57,374 nucleotides of DNA from Bryobacterales bacterium (GTDB taxonomy: Bacteria > Acidobacteriota > Terriglobia > Bryobacterales > UBA6623): NCBI GenBank assembly GCA_026713545.1, contig JAPOOG010000026.1, positions 1 to 57,374 on the forward strand, read 5' to 3'. Position numbers and translations under genes: made by a program. This document shows, piece after piece, positions 17,570 to 26,871 of this stretch. How positions within the stretch are numbered: the stretch's first letter is position 1; each line of letters starts with the position of its first letter. The notes below the pieces were generated by a model. It saw nothing but the letters and a program-made list of their open reading frames with translations, searched no databases and was not told the origin of the DNA.

Positions 17570-18871
17570 ATGTGCCGGATTCGCCTCGCCGCTTTGCTGT
17601 TGATGGGCACTACATCACTTGTTGGGCAAGGCTTGCAAGACAGAGACCGCGCGCTCGGCCGCGGCATGCTTCAGCAGATCAGGAAAGACATCCAAAAGGA
17701 GTACTACGATCCTAGCTTCGGCGAGATTGACCTCGATACTCATTTTGCGCAGGCCAACGAAAAGTTGCTGCAGGCGGCCTCGGTGGGTCAGATGCTGGGG
17801 ATCATCGCGCAGGCGCTGGTCGACTTCAACGATTCCCACACCCGGTTTATTCCCCCGGGCCGCGTAGCTCGAACGGAGTACGGTTGGCAGATGCAGATGA
17901 TTGGCGACGAGTGTTTGATAACCGCCGTCAAGCCCAAGTCCGAGGCTGAGGCGAGAGGGTTGAAACCGGGTGACCGGATCGCCGTGCTGGACGGCTACCA
18001 GCCGACCCGAGAAAGCTTCAAGATGATCCGCTATTTCTACTACGCGTTGCGGCCCCAACCCGGCATGCGGCTGACCACGGTCTCTCCGAGTGGCCAGTCA
18101 AGGCAAGTGGATGTACCGGCAAAGATCACGGAAGGGTTTCGCGTTCGCGACCTTACCGATGAGTTCGAGTTCTGGGAATACATCCGTGACTTGCAAAACG
18201 AAGGCCGTAAGAACAGGCATACGTATCTCAGCCTGGGAGAGGATGGGTTCATTTGGAAGATGCCGGCCTTCGATCTGGCGGACCGTCAAGTCGAATCGAT
18301 GATGGGGCGCGCCAAGAATCGGGAAGGCTTTATCCTCGACCTGCGCGGCAATAGCGGGGGATACGTAAAGACGCTGGAAACGCTGGGCGGCTATTTCTTC
18401 ACTGAGCAACCGGTAAAAATCGCGGATCTCACCGGACGGAAGAAAATGAAACCCCTCATGGCGAAGCCGAAGGGCGGACGGGCGTTCACGGGAAAAGTGG
18501 TCGTGTTAGTGGACAGCGAAACCGGATCTTCTGCGGAACTGTTCGCCCGTGTCATGCAGATTGAGGAACGCGGCATGGTGATCGGCGACAAGACTTCAGG
18601 GGCCGTGATGCAGAGCCGCGTCCATCGCCATTCCAGCGGAGTCGGCCGTGTCGTGATGTACGGCGCGAACATAACCAACGCGGATGTCATCATGTCCGAC
18701 GGAGGCCGCTTGGAGCGCGCCGGTGTTATCCCGGACGAGCTGCTGATCCCCTCCCAGGAAGACCTTGCCGCCGGACGGGATCCTGTCTTGGCCCGAGCGG
18801 TGAACCTGATCGGCTACGAGTTGTCACCCGAGCAGGCCGGCGAATTCTTCCCCATCGAGTGGGAAGACTAG
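17570..18871 (+). CDS. S41 family peptidase (C-terminal processing protease-like)
   Basis: 433 residues with a signal peptide (IRLAALLLMGTTSLVGQG). The N-terminal helical region contains the S41 cap (QALVDFNDSHTRFIPP, about 80-95). A PDZ-like domain follows (LITAVKPKSEAEARGLKPGD, about 112-131). The peptidase core has FILDLRGNSGGYVKTL, the catalytic Ser in ETGSSAELFARVMQ (about 316-329) and the catalytic Lys in IGDKTSGAV (about 339-347). This is the Ser/Lys dyad of Tsp/CtpA-type proteases acting in the periplasm. The physiological substrate is not evident. It stands alone in its transcription unit. Confidence 0.87.
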   Translation: MCRIRLAALLLMGTTSLVGQGLQDRDRALGRGMLQQIRKDIQKEYYDPSFGEIDLDTHFAQANEKLLQAASVGQMLGIIAQALVDFNDSHTRFIPPGRVARTEYGWQMQMIGDECLITAVKPKSEAEARGLKPGDRIAVLDGYQPTRESFKMIRYFYYALRPQPGMRLTTVSPSGQSRQVDVPAKITEGFRVRDLTDEFEFWEYIRDLQNEGRKNRHTYLSLGEDGFIWKMPAFDLADRQVESMMGRAKNREGFILDLRGNSGGYVKTLETLGGYFFTEQPVKIADLTGRKKMKPLMAKPKGGRAFTGKVVVLVDSETGSSAELFARVMQIEERGMVIGDKTSGAVMQSRVHRHSSGVGRVVMYGANITNADVIMSDGGRLERAGVIPDELLIPSQEDLAAGRDPVLARAVNLIGYELSPEQAGEFFPIEWED

Positions 18872-19157
18872 CCGCGGCTTGATTAGCGCGTGACTTGCGA
18901 TGTTGCGATATTTATTTGCGAGAACGGCCAGGGATGTCCGGGAGATGCCGGGGGTATTAAAGTCTGTTCAGATGTCAGCGGCTTTGGAGGGGAACATCAA
19001 CCCGCGTCACCGCTTCGCATGCGAACGTTTCGGCGAGGAGATCCCTGACACGCCGAGCGGCCATAGCGCCGCCTGCGACACCTTTGGAAAGCGGGCGTTC
19101 TGGAGGAACCTTTTCCACTGGATCGGAGTCAACCGGGACGGGTGAGCCGAGGAACCT
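18872..19157. other. Intergenic region
   Basis: A 286-bp gap. Short open frames on both strands lack protein-like features. A GAGCCGAGGAACCT stretch just before the permease start is its probable ribosome-binding region. Confidence 0.4.
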
Positions 19158-20456
19158 ATGACAGCAACTTGCGATCGCTTCTTTGGACTGGCGCAGCGCG
19201 GCACTGACGTGCGCACGGAGTTGACGGCCGGCGCGACGACGTTCCTGACGATGGCCTACATCGCCTTCGTCAACCCGCAGATCCTCTCCGACGCCGGCAT
19301 GCCGTTCGAAGCGGTGTTCGTCGCCACCTGTCTGGCCGCCGCGTTCAGCACGCTGGTGATGGGGCTGTACGCCAACTATCCGATCGCGCTGGCGCCCGGC
19401 ATGGGGCTCAACGCGTTCTTCGCTTACGGCGTCGTTCTGGGCCTTGGCCACAGGTGGGAGGTGGCGTTGGGCGCGGTTTTCGTCTCCGGTGTGCTGTTCC
19501 TCGTGCTCAGCGTGCTCCCGGTGCGGCGCTGGATCGTCGAGGCGATCCCGCAGGGGCTCAAGCTGGCCATCGCGGCCGGGATCGGCCTCTTTCTGGGAGT
19601 CATCGCGCTGAAGAACGCCGGCATCATCCAGGCCAGCGAGGCGACGCTGGTCACCACCGGCGAGCTGATGGCGCCGGGGCCGGTGCTGTCTCTGCTCGGC
19701 TTCTGCGCGATCGTGGCGCTCGCCGCGCGCCGGGTGCCGGGCGCCGCTCTCATCGGGATGTTGGGGGTCGCTGCCGCCGGTCTCCTTCTCGGCGTCTCCG
19801 AATGGAAAGGAGTCGCCTCGCTGCCGCCCGATCCGACGCCGACGCTGCTCGCACTCGACATCGCCGGCGCGCTGCAAACGGGCATGATCGCGGTCGTCCT
19901 GACTTTCCTGATCGTCGACCTGTTCGATACGGCCGGCACGCTCATCGGCGTCGCTCACCAGGCGAAGCTCCTCGACGACCGCGGGAAGCTTCCGCGCATC
20001 GAGCGCGCCCTGATCGCCGACTCCACCGGGACGGTAGGAGGCGCCCTGCTCGGCACCTCGCCGGTCACGAGCTACATCGAGAGCGCCGCCGGGGCCAGCG
20101 CGGGTGGACGCACCGGTCTTACCGCGGTCACCGTGGCCGGGCTGTTCGTCGCCTGCCTGTTCTTCGCACCGCTGGCCGCGTCCATCCCGGACTACGCGAC
20201 GGCGTCCGCCATCCTCTACGTGGCGTGCCTGATGGCGCGCCCGCTGGTGGACGTGAACTGGCGCGACGTCACCGAATCGGCCGCTGCGATCATCACCGTC
20301 ATCGCCATCCCGCTGACCTTCTCGATCGCCGACGGAATCGGCATCGGCTTTCTCACCTACGTGCTGATCAAGGTGATGGCGGGACGCCGGCGCGAGTGCT
20401 CCCCGATGTTGATCGCTGTGGCGCTGCTCTTCGCGGTGAAGTTCGCCTGGCTGTAA
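19158..20456 (+). CDS. NCS2/AzgA-type purine permease
   Basis: 432 residues and about 12-14 membrane helices. It belongs to the AzgA-like branch of nucleobase:cation symporter 2, which imports adenine, guanine or hypoxanthine. Motifs: ELTAGATTFLTMAYIAFVNP (about 20-39), APGMGLNAFFAYGVV (about 78-92), VDLFDTAGTLIGVA (about 254-267) and GTSPVTSYIESAAG (about 299-312). GC content, especially at third positions, is visibly higher than in the neighbouring S41 and Cache genes, so recent acquisition from a GC-richer donor is possible. Confidence 0.9.
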   Translation: MTATCDRFFGLAQRGTDVRTELTAGATTFLTMAYIAFVNPQILSDAGMPFEAVFVATCLAAAFSTLVMGLYANYPIALAPGMGLNAFFAYGVVLGLGHRWEVALGAVFVSGVLFLVLSVLPVRRWIVEAIPQGLKLAIAAGIGLFLGVIALKNAGIIQASEATLVTTGELMAPGPVLSLLGFCAIVALAARRVPGAALIGMLGVAAAGLLLGVSEWKGVASLPPDPTPTLLALDIAGALQTGMIAVVLTFLIVDLFDTAGTLIGVAHQAKLLDDRGKLPRIERALIADSTGTVGGALLGTSPVTSYIESAAGASAGGRTGLTAVTVAGLFVACLFFAPLAASIPDYATASAILYVACLMARPLVDVNWRDVTESAAAIITVIAIPLTFSIADGIGIGFLTYVLIKVMAGRRRECSPMLIAVALLFAVKFAWL

Positions 20457-20509
20457 CCGCAGCTGTAAACGGCGGTGTCAGTCGCCGAACTGCGTGACCG
20501 CCTCAGACA

Positions 20510-20693
20510 CTAGCCTGCATTTCTCACCACGTGGCGAGGTGAAGTGCGTGAGAGGGCCGTCAGGACGAGGCGCGCGCCGCTTGGCGCGCGCAGGCGTACT
20601 TGACGGTACGTCGAGCACGGCAAGCAAGCGAAACGAAGTCTTGGCGGTCGCATCGCGTGCTTCGACTGTCGGGTGGTGAGAAATGCAGGCTAG
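20510..20693. repeat. 184-bp element with 21-bp perfect terminal inverted repeats
   Basis: The outer 21 bases at each end (20510-20530 and 20673-20693) are exact reverse complements, beginning CTAGCCTGC and reaching CTCACCAC. Inside are further stems: GCGCGC(CGCTTG)GCGCGC near 20570 and CGTAC(TTGACG)GTACG near 20600. There is no coding capacity, so this is a MITE/REP-like non-autonomous unit or large RNA-structure element. It supplies the stop codon of the truncated hydrolase on its right. Confidence 0.85.
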
Positions 20694-21391
20694 AGATCCT
20701 TGAATACCTGAGCCTCGTACTCGCGAGGACAGCACAAATGGTACGCGGTTCTCCCATCGGCCACACGGCGCAGCGTCGTCCGCGCAATCAGATTAGCCGC
20801 GCCGGGAAGCAGGCGCTCGAAGGCGCGCGATCGAAGCAGGCGTTCCGTCAACTCCTCGCGCCTCTCGAACCGATCCTGCCGCTTGCGGGCTCTTTCCGCC
20901 ATGCGGCTCGACATCTTCTGGATGTCGTGCGACTCACGGGCGTTGGCGCAGGTCGCAGGATCGAACAAGACGAGAGCCGAAAACTCCTTCTCTTCAACCG
21001 ATTGAAGGACCGACGACGAATGAAAAACCCCAATCTTCGGCCTGACGCCGAAACATCGGTCGATGGCTCTGACGATAGATGAGTTGTCCCGGACAAATGT
21101 GGGGATGTTGTGCCTTCGAAGATCTCCTACCGGATTCCAGCCGTGATTCCGGAGGTCGTAGAGAACGAGATCGAACCGGTCGCAAAGCAATGACCAGAAG
21201 GGATAATACGCATCTGCCGCGAACCCGTTGGCGTGGCTCAAGACCAGCCGAGGACCCTCCGGATTGCCATGCCGCCTGAGCATGATCGGAGTGCCATCCG
21301 ACCCATGCGCCTCGCAGACGGCAAGCGGCTCTGGAATCCTCCACAGCGAAGTATCCTGCAGGCTCTCGACGCCCTTCAACCGCTCGGACAC
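20690..21391 (-). pseudogene. Alpha/beta hydrolase, 3' truncated by repeat element
   Basis: 233 residues from GTG 21391; the frame opens at TTG 21574 but the extension is not family-like. The fold start is clear: GPRLVLSHANGFAADAYYPF (oxyanion HxNGF motif) and VLYDLRNHGWN. The nucleophile elbow is probably FHSSS, and SALVLFDPA follows. Translation stops at a TAG made by the end of the 184-bp element (20692-20690) just after YEAQVFKDL, before the catalytic Asp/His region expected some 60-70 residues further on. Beyond the element, the same strand reads VSEAVTQFGD and stop, which looks like the end of such a hydrolase. So the element seems to have replaced the gene's 3' part. Probably inactive. 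Confidence 0.7.
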
Positions 21392-21562
21392 TTTTCTGCC
21401 GGCCGGCGTCCCCACCGGGCGCTCTGGCAGTGTGCCAACCCCCGGTTCGACAGCCTCTCGAGCGCCTTCCCCGCTGCTGATGCAATGCCTGCTTCTCGAC
21501 CGGCCGAGAGCTGGTTCGGCAGGGTTCCAAAACCGATCCGGTTCTGCTAACCTTGCCGTACT

Positions 21563-22582
21563 ATGCGACGTCAAGCACTTTCCTCACTAATCCTTTTATT
21601 ATTCTTGGCCGCCGCTCCTGCTCTCGCCAGCCATCCGGACAGTGAAGCGCTGACTTGTGCGGATCGTTCCGTCAGCGCCAAGGCCGTGCGCACGACAGGG
21701 GACGTTCGGGCTTTCGTTCAGTGCGCCTACGAGTACGTCCAGGAAATGGGCTTTGAAGAAGCCCGGCGAGCCTTCCACGAAGACGAGCGTTGGAGAAGCG
21801 GTGCGTACTACGTCTTTGTCGACGAAGTGACACCGATGAGAGATGCGGCGCAGGCTCTGGTCTATCCCCCAGATCCATCGCGAGAAGGGACGCCTTGGGG
21901 CCCCTTCATCGATGCTTACGGCAACGACTATTTTCAAGAGCTGCATCGCATCCTGAGCAGCTTCGATGAGGGCTGGCTCTACTATTCCATCTTCAATCCG
22001 GACAGCGGAAATAATGATCCGAAAGCCTCCTACGTCAAAGCAATCGACTGGGACGGCACTCCGGCCGCGATCGGCGCCGGGATCTACCGCCGCGACTTAC
22101 CGGGCACCTGCCAGAGCGAAGAGGTCAACGCTATGGAGCTCGAGGCCGACCCGTCCGACGAGAGGCTGCAGGAGTTCGTCCGCTGCGCAGCCATGGAGCT
22201 GGAGTCGAAAGGGTATTTCGCCACGATCACGCTGGCAACCGATCCACGTTGGAAGCATGGCTCGATCTACTTGTTCGGCCTGGACACCAACGGCTACGCG
22301 CTGTTCAGCGGCGATCCCGACATCGGGCAGCCGGGCGCCGGTGCTTCCGAGTTGAACGACATGATGGACGGCCCCTTCGGCGGTCGGGACGTAGTGAGTG
22401 TGGGCGATGCGTTCGGGGAAACCCTTCTGTACTACACGGCGCGGAATCCCGGCAACGATGAGATGCAGAACAAGGTGACGTTCGTCAAGAGGGTCGTGGC
22501 CAATGGCCTGCCCGTCCTGATCGGAGCCGGTTATTATCCCGGCTATGTGACCCGGCCTGACTACGGGATCTTTCCCTTCTAG
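21563..22582 (+). CDS. Secreted tandem Cache-like domain protein (copy 1)
   Basis: 339 residues: signal peptide (MRRQALSSLILLLFLAAAPALA), then two similar ~130-residue units, each a helix (VQCAYEYVQEMGFEEARRAF; VRCAAMELESKGY) followed by sCache-type strands with YYVFVDE / SIYLFGLDTNG and LYYSIFNPDSGN / LYYTARNPGN, ending AAIGAGIY / LIGAGYY. Cache domains bind small extracellular ligands, usually fused to signalling modules. Here they stand alone as a periplasmic protein. A close paralogue lies at 26870-27892 in inverted orientation. Ligand unknown. Confidence 0.72.
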   Translation: MRRQALSSLILLLFLAAAPALASHPDSEALTCADRSVSAKAVRTTGDVRAFVQCAYEYVQEMGFEEARRAFHEDERWRSGAYYVFVDEVTPMRDAAQALVYPPDPSREGTPWGPFIDAYGNDYFQELHRILSSFDEGWLYYSIFNPDSGNNDPKASYVKAIDWDGTPAAIGAGIYRRDLPGTCQSEEVNAMELEADPSDERLQEFVRCAAMELESKGYFATITLATDPRWKHGSIYLFGLDTNGYALFSGDPDIGQPGAGASELNDMMDGPFGGRDVVSVGDAFGETLLYYTARNPGNDEMQNKVTFVKRVVANGLPVLIGAGYYPGYVTRPDYGIFPF

Positions 22583-22950
22583 CAGGGGTGTGAAGTAATT
22601 CCGTCTCCGCGGGCGGCGGAGGCAGCCGCGGCACCGGTTACGCGGAGGCATCGTCGAGGAACCGTGCCTTGCGGGCGCTGTGGGTGTTGCAGGGGTGGAA
22701 CATCCGGTCCGAGGGAATCAAAACCTTGTAAACGACCACGCCGCCCGACGCCGGATCACGGTTAGCTGCATCAGGGGACAGCCGGAAAAGCACGTTGTCC
22801 GCAGCGACATCGGCATGTGTGGCAATCCTTCGTTGCTGCGAATCGGATTTGACGTCCCAAGGCTGATCGAAACGAGTACACTGCGGTCGGGGCACGACGA
22901 AACCCATGGTCACGCACTCCCGTAAAACGGACCTTCGGAGGATGACACGC
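22583..22950. other. Intergenic region, possible small - strand gene
   Basis: The gap contains an 89-codon open frame on the - strand (22907 to 22638, beginning MGFVVPRPQC). It contains ordinary protein-like sequence (GGVVVYKVLIPSDR) but matches no family known to me. It overlaps the upstream region of the NHL gene. It may be a remnant of a longer gene. Confidence 0.25.
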
Positions 22951-23973
22951 ATGCTCGAGACGATCCGCCTAAAGCCCTGGCTCGCCTGCACACTGATTTT
23001 GCTGGCAACGGCTGATCTGCCGGCTCAAACTGCCAAGACCACCCTCAATAATCCTTACCGGCTGCTTGAGGAGTGGGGCGATCTGCCGGAGGGCGTTCTT
23101 TGGGGGGCGTCGATCGGGATCATCCCGGATGGAGAGGGCGGAGCGTGGCTCCATCATCGATCCGACCCGCCGATCATCAAGCTCGACAGCGACGGCAAGG
23201 CCGTCAGTACCTTCGGCGACGGCATGTTCGTCCAGGCGCACGGGTTTTGCATGGACCAAGACGGCAACCTCTGGGCTGGAGACAGCGGGCCTTTCGGCGA
23301 CGATCCTTCCAAGGCAGGGCGCGGCTATCAATTCTTCAAGTTCAGGCCGGACGGCGAGCTCTTGCTGACGCTGGGCAAGGCGGGTGTGTCCAAAGCAGGC
23401 CCCGACACGTTCATTGCTCCGACGGCGTGCGCGGTCGCTGCTAACGGCGACATCTTGATCGCGGATGGGCATTTTCCGCGTCCGTCAACCAGCCAGCAAG
23501 ACGGCGACCGAATCGTACGATTCACGAGTTCAGGGAAGTACGTCGACTCCTGGGGCCGGAAGGGCTCCGGCCCTGGCGAATTCGACGGGCCTCATGCATT
23601 GTCCTTCGACTCGCAAGGCCGGCTCTTCGTTGCCGACCGTTCCAACAATCGAATTCAGATCTTCGATCGCGACATGCGGTTCGTGGACGAATGGAAGCAA
23701 TTCGGAAGGCCGAGCGGGGTGGCTATCGCCGGGGATGACATCCTGTATGTGGCGGACTCGGAATCGAACAGGAAGATCGCCGGAGTGCTGGTCAATCCCG
23801 GATGGAAAAACGGGGTTCGGATCGGAAGCGCCAAGGACGGCTCCCTCTGGGCCTTCATCGACGGTATCAACCCGGAAGGAGTGGGAGCGGACGACTTGGG
23901 CAATGTGTTCGCCGGACTGACCCGGTCTCCGCGCCTCAGCCCCCCTCTGTTGCAGAAGTGGGTGAAGGAGTAG
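22951..23973 (+). CDS. Secreted NHL-repeat / six-bladed beta-propeller protein
   Basis: 340 residues. The ATG at 22951 has GGAGG 9 nt upstream. A signal peptide (LACTLILLATADLPAQ) is followed by about six NHL-like blades with recurring D-x-x-G-N-L-W/x-x-AD patterns: HGFCMDQDGNLWAGDS, ALSFDSQGRLFVADRSNNRI and GDDILYVADSESNR. GPGEFDGPHAL is the usual blade junction. Such peptidyl-glycine-lyase-like propellers are common in Acidobacteriota and often of unknown ligand. Exported, probably periplasmic. Confidence 0.78.
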   Translation: MLETIRLKPWLACTLILLATADLPAQTAKTTLNNPYRLLEEWGDLPEGVLWGASIGIIPDGEGGAWLHHRSDPPIIKLDSDGKAVSTFGDGMFVQAHGFCMDQDGNLWAGDSGPFGDDPSKAGRGYQFFKFRPDGELLLTLGKAGVSKAGPDTFIAPTACAVAANGDILIADGHFPRPSTSQQDGDRIVRFTSSGKYVDSWGRKGSGPGEFDGPHALSFDSQGRLFVADRSNNRIQIFDRDMRFVDEWKQFGRPSGVAIAGDDILYVADSESNRKIAGVLVNPGWKNGVRIGSAKDGSLWAFIDGINPEGVGADDLGNVFAGLTRSPRLSPPLLQKWVKE

Positions 23974-24131
23974 ACCAGAGCCGGTCCGCCTGGGCATGAA
24001 TCACGCCGAGCAGATGCAGTGCGCCGACATGTCCGGGGCTCCGTCACAAGATCCGCCGGCAATGTGACGCCGCAGCATCACCATCGGCCTCCGGGAGAGT
24101 CGGGCTCAAGACCCCAAGGACGGGCTGGAAC

Positions 24132-24996
24132 TCAGAAATACCAGAGCAGGCTCACCAGCAAGCCGATTCCGTCCGCTTCCAGGTCGATCGGCACCTTGAT
24201 TCCAAGGTCGTCGTACGGAACAACCCTACCTGCGCTTCTGTAATCGGTGTAGCGCAGTTCGCCCCGAATGGCAGCGTTCCACAGCTTTTTTTCCAGGCCG
24301 CCGCCGGTTGTCCACCCGGTGAAACCCTCGTCATAGCTGAACGTTCCCGAGGTAAATTCCTCCGTGGCCGTACATAACTCAGAACTGAAGCATCCGACAT
24401 AATCCGCACTCAGCGTCGCGTCGAGGCGTCGCAGGCCGGCGAGGGCATACACGCTCAAGCCGAAGCCCGTCGGAATTCCGGCACCCAACCGCACCGTCAA
24501 GCCATAGCTTCTGTTCTTTTCGAAGGACCAATCCTCGGGCCAATTTTCCCCCAGTTGCGAGCGGCTTTCTGAGGCCCCTGCGCCGTCGAAGTGCCCCTGC
24601 ACCGCACCGCTGGGAAAGGTCAAGTCACCCTCGCCGCTCGCCGCTCAGAAAGACGCCGCTCGGGCCCAGAGGAATGCGGTAGCCAGCCAAGAAACCAACG
24701 CCCCCTGCCGTGCCGGCAGAGGAATCGTCTGCCCGATATACCCTTCCCTTGCTCGGTGAAATGTTGCGCGGGTCGGTGTTGTCGACGGTTTTCTCATAGA
24801 AAACATCCAGACGCTCGGCCATCACAGGAACACCGACATAGAACCTCGACCCCTGAGCAAGCGCCGTGTCCGTGAAAATCCAAAACACACCGGTTACAAA
24901 AAAAATGAAAACGAAACCGATTCTCAGACTCAGAATGGCCTGTACAGTGCTCACCAATTCCTCGGCGACGACAACAGCGATTCTGCGCTGCTTCAT
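24132..24996 (-). pseudogene. Outer-membrane beta-barrel protein split by 7-bp duplication
   Basis: Two adjacent frames form one protein. The upstream frame starts at ATG 24996 (MKQRRIAVVVAEELVS), has a membrane/signal segment (IGFVFIFFVTGVFW...ALA), then SRFYVGVPVMAERLDV and GYRIPLGPSGVFLSGE, before hitting a stop. The downstream frame resumes with LTFPSGAVQGHFDGAGAS and ends in LVSLLWYF, an aromatic C-terminus typical of outer-membrane barrels. At the junction the heptamer CGCCGCT is present twice in tandem (24632-24638 and 24639-24645). Removing one copy joins the frames exactly as LSGEGDLTF. This could be a disabling mutation, a phase-variable switch or a sequencing error. Confidence 0.75.
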
Positions 24997-25193
24997 CTTG
25001 AAGTTGCCCTGTGTTTGCCCGGGTGCCGCGGTCTGTTTAACCTGGAAAATTCGGGAGTGGTTCCTATTCCGGCCGACAAACGAAAGCCTGAGCGTAGTGA
25101 AGACACTGCCGGATGACGGTGTTTCAACACGAAGGGGATTCTCAGTGTGATGGGCCACACGATATCACAGACTGTTCTGCTAAGGTGCTAATC

Positions 25194-25766
25194 ATGCGAA
25201 GAAGTGTTCTCGTATGTGGATGGGCTCTCGTGCTCGCGGCCACGGCTTGGGCATCGGACGAGCTTTCCAATCGGCGCGCTCCGGGTTTTTCACTGCCCGA
25301 CTCGGACCTGAAACATCACGACCTGTACGACTATCGAGGCAAGGTCGTACTGCTCAACATCATGAAGACCACCTGCCCCCACTGCAGCAGTTTCTCGAAG
25401 GTGCTGTCGCAAGTGCAGCAGAAGTATCAGGACCGGATCCAGGTGCTGTCGATCGTGAATTCATCGCCTGAAACCCAGGCGACCGTGGCGCAATATCATT
25501 CGCGGAACAACCTGCAAGACAACGTGATCCTGTTCGACTGCGGACAAGTGGCGATCTCCTACCTCAAGCTCACTCCGGAGCGGCCAAGATTCGAAGTACC
25601 CCACGTTTTCATCATTGATCAGAAGGGCTGGATCAAAGAGGACTACCGCTACAAACTGTCGAATCGCGGCATCTTCGAAGGTGAAGACCTGTTCCCTATC
25701 GTAGAGAAGTACGTGTCCCAGACTCCTGCGCTGCAAGCCGATGCTGAACCCTTGCCCCGCCCGTAA
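25194..25766 (+). CDS. TlpA-like thioredoxin-fold protein
   Basis: 190 residues from ATG 25194. The signal peptide is MRRSVLVCGWALVLAATAWA. The thioredoxin fold follows, with APGFSLPDSD, VVLLNIMKTTCPHCSSFSK (CPHC active site at about residues 62-65), then VPHVFIIDQKG containing the cis-Pro (about 141-151). The CPHC motif is that of AhpC/TSA-TlpA type disulfide reductases acting in the periplasm. Likely role: thiol reduction of exported proteins or cytochrome c maturation. The neighbours are beta-barrel proteins and do not specify the partner. Confidence 0.85.
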   Translation: MRRSVLVCGWALVLAATAWASDELSNRRAPGFSLPDSDLKHHDLYDYRGKVVLLNIMKTTCPHCSSFSKVLSQVQQKYQDRIQVLSIVNSSPETQATVAQYHSRNNLQDNVILFDCGQVAISYLKLTPERPRFEVPHVFIIDQKGWIKEDYRYKLSNRGIFEGEDLFPIVEKYVSQTPALQADAEPLPRP

Positions 25767-25934
25767 GCCTTCCAGGTTATGCAGTCGAAGATGAGGAAGA
25801 ACGGCCGTGATACTTGATGCACGATGTGACAGCGAGAGGGTAACTGTTTCTCGGGCGATTCTTTGTCGCACGGCGCCGGACAACTTCCGATGGTTTTTCC
25901 GGGACCAGGATCACGAGACACGTGGAAGGTGGAA

Positions 25935-26681
25935 ATGAAACTCCTTCGATGCTCCCTGCTCCTATTCTTCTTCCTGTCCTCGTACAGTCCTCTGAGCGCT
26001 GAGAATACTGAAGGAGATGGGGAGTTCTTTGTCGGTTTTGCTGGATCAGCCGTTTTCCCATACGACCCCAAGCGTCCATCGGACGCCGGTGGCGCGGGGG
26101 GCGATTTCAAAGCGGGAGCCGGATTCTCGGCGGCATTCGGCTACTCTTTCAAGGAGGGATTCTCTACCGAGATGGAATGGGGTTACCAGAAAGCCGCTGT
26201 CGGTGGTCCCTCTGTAAATCTCTCCCAGGGCTTCAATTCGGGCTCCACAGGTTCTGAAGTCTCCGCCCGTATCCCGATCGGCATAGGGATCGACGGAGAC
26301 ATCAAGACCCAGTCCCTGATGGGCAATGTCTACTACCGCTACCCCAAATGGAAAGTGAGTCCCTATGCCGGTTTCGGCCTGGGATCCTTCTTCCATGATG
26401 GGGTCATCAACTCCACCGTCACCTTGGAGACCGTGCTTCCCGACTTCCTCACCGGTTTGGTAGATTCCCCCCCACCCGGCTCTGGAAACACCAGCGATCC
26501 GCTCTCCCTCATGACCACGGTCACCTACGACGACACCCGGTTTGCCTATCAGATCATGGCAGGCCTCTCCGCTCGAGTCTCACGGCGCATGGAGTTCCGC
26601 TTCGGCTATCGCTTTCGCTCAAGTCGAGGACAGCCGATCGATTCCGACCAGATTGAAGGAGGCGTCCGGTTCCACCTGTAA
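25935..26681 (+). CDS. Outer-membrane beta-barrel protein (OmpA-like transmembrane)
   Basis: 248 residues. ATG 25935 is preceded by GGAAGGTGGAA. The signal peptide is MKLLRCSLLLFFFLSSYSPLSA. The rest alternates Gly/aromatic strands (AGAGFSAAFGYSFKEGFSTE, VSPYAGFGLGSFFHDGVI, YQIMAGLSARVSRRMEFRFG) and ends GGVRFHL, consistent with an 8-stranded barrel with long loops. It stands alone. It is similar in style to the frameshifted barrel at 24132-24996, but clear homology was not established. Function unknown. Confidence 0.72.
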   Translation: MKLLRCSLLLFFFLSSYSPLSAENTEGDGEFFVGFAGSAVFPYDPKRPSDAGGAGGDFKAGAGFSAAFGYSFKEGFSTEMEWGYQKAAVGGPSVNLSQGFNSGSTGSEVSARIPIGIGIDGDIKTQSLMGNVYYRYPKWKVSPYAGFGLGSFFHDGVINSTVTLETVLPDFLTGLVDSPPPGSGNTSDPLSLMTTVTYDDTRFAYQIMAGLSARVSRRMEFRFGYRFRSSRGQPIDSDQIEGGVRFHL

Positions 26682-26740
26682 CGCGGCGCTTGCCTGACAA
26701 ACGCCAAGGTTACACCGGCGCCTGACTTCGCGCCGCGCAT

Positions 26741-26761
26741 CATGAGACACGAATCACGGCC
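26741..26761. repeat. Heptamer array (3 units)
   Basis: CATGAGA, CACGAAT, CACGGCC in 7-bp register, followed immediately by the second copy of the 93-bp direct repeat. Confidence 0.6.
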
Positions 26762-26778
26762 TTTTATTCCACTCCAAT

Positions 26779-26871
26779 GCTAGCGAGGAAGTCCTCAGAC
26801 CGACAAGCAGGACAACTGATCGACGCGTCAACTTGACTCGAATGTGAACCTTGGCAGCGAAGAAAAAAACT
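26779..26871. repeat. 93-bp direct repeat, copy 2
   Basis: Second copy of 4635-4727, same orientation, differing at a handful of positions. Its right end overlaps the stop codon of the Cache paralogue on the - strand. Confidence 0.85.

Noticed and set aside
18900..19145. 81-codon frame before the purine permease
   Set aside because: No ribosome-binding site, no recognisable domain, amino-acid composition not convincing.
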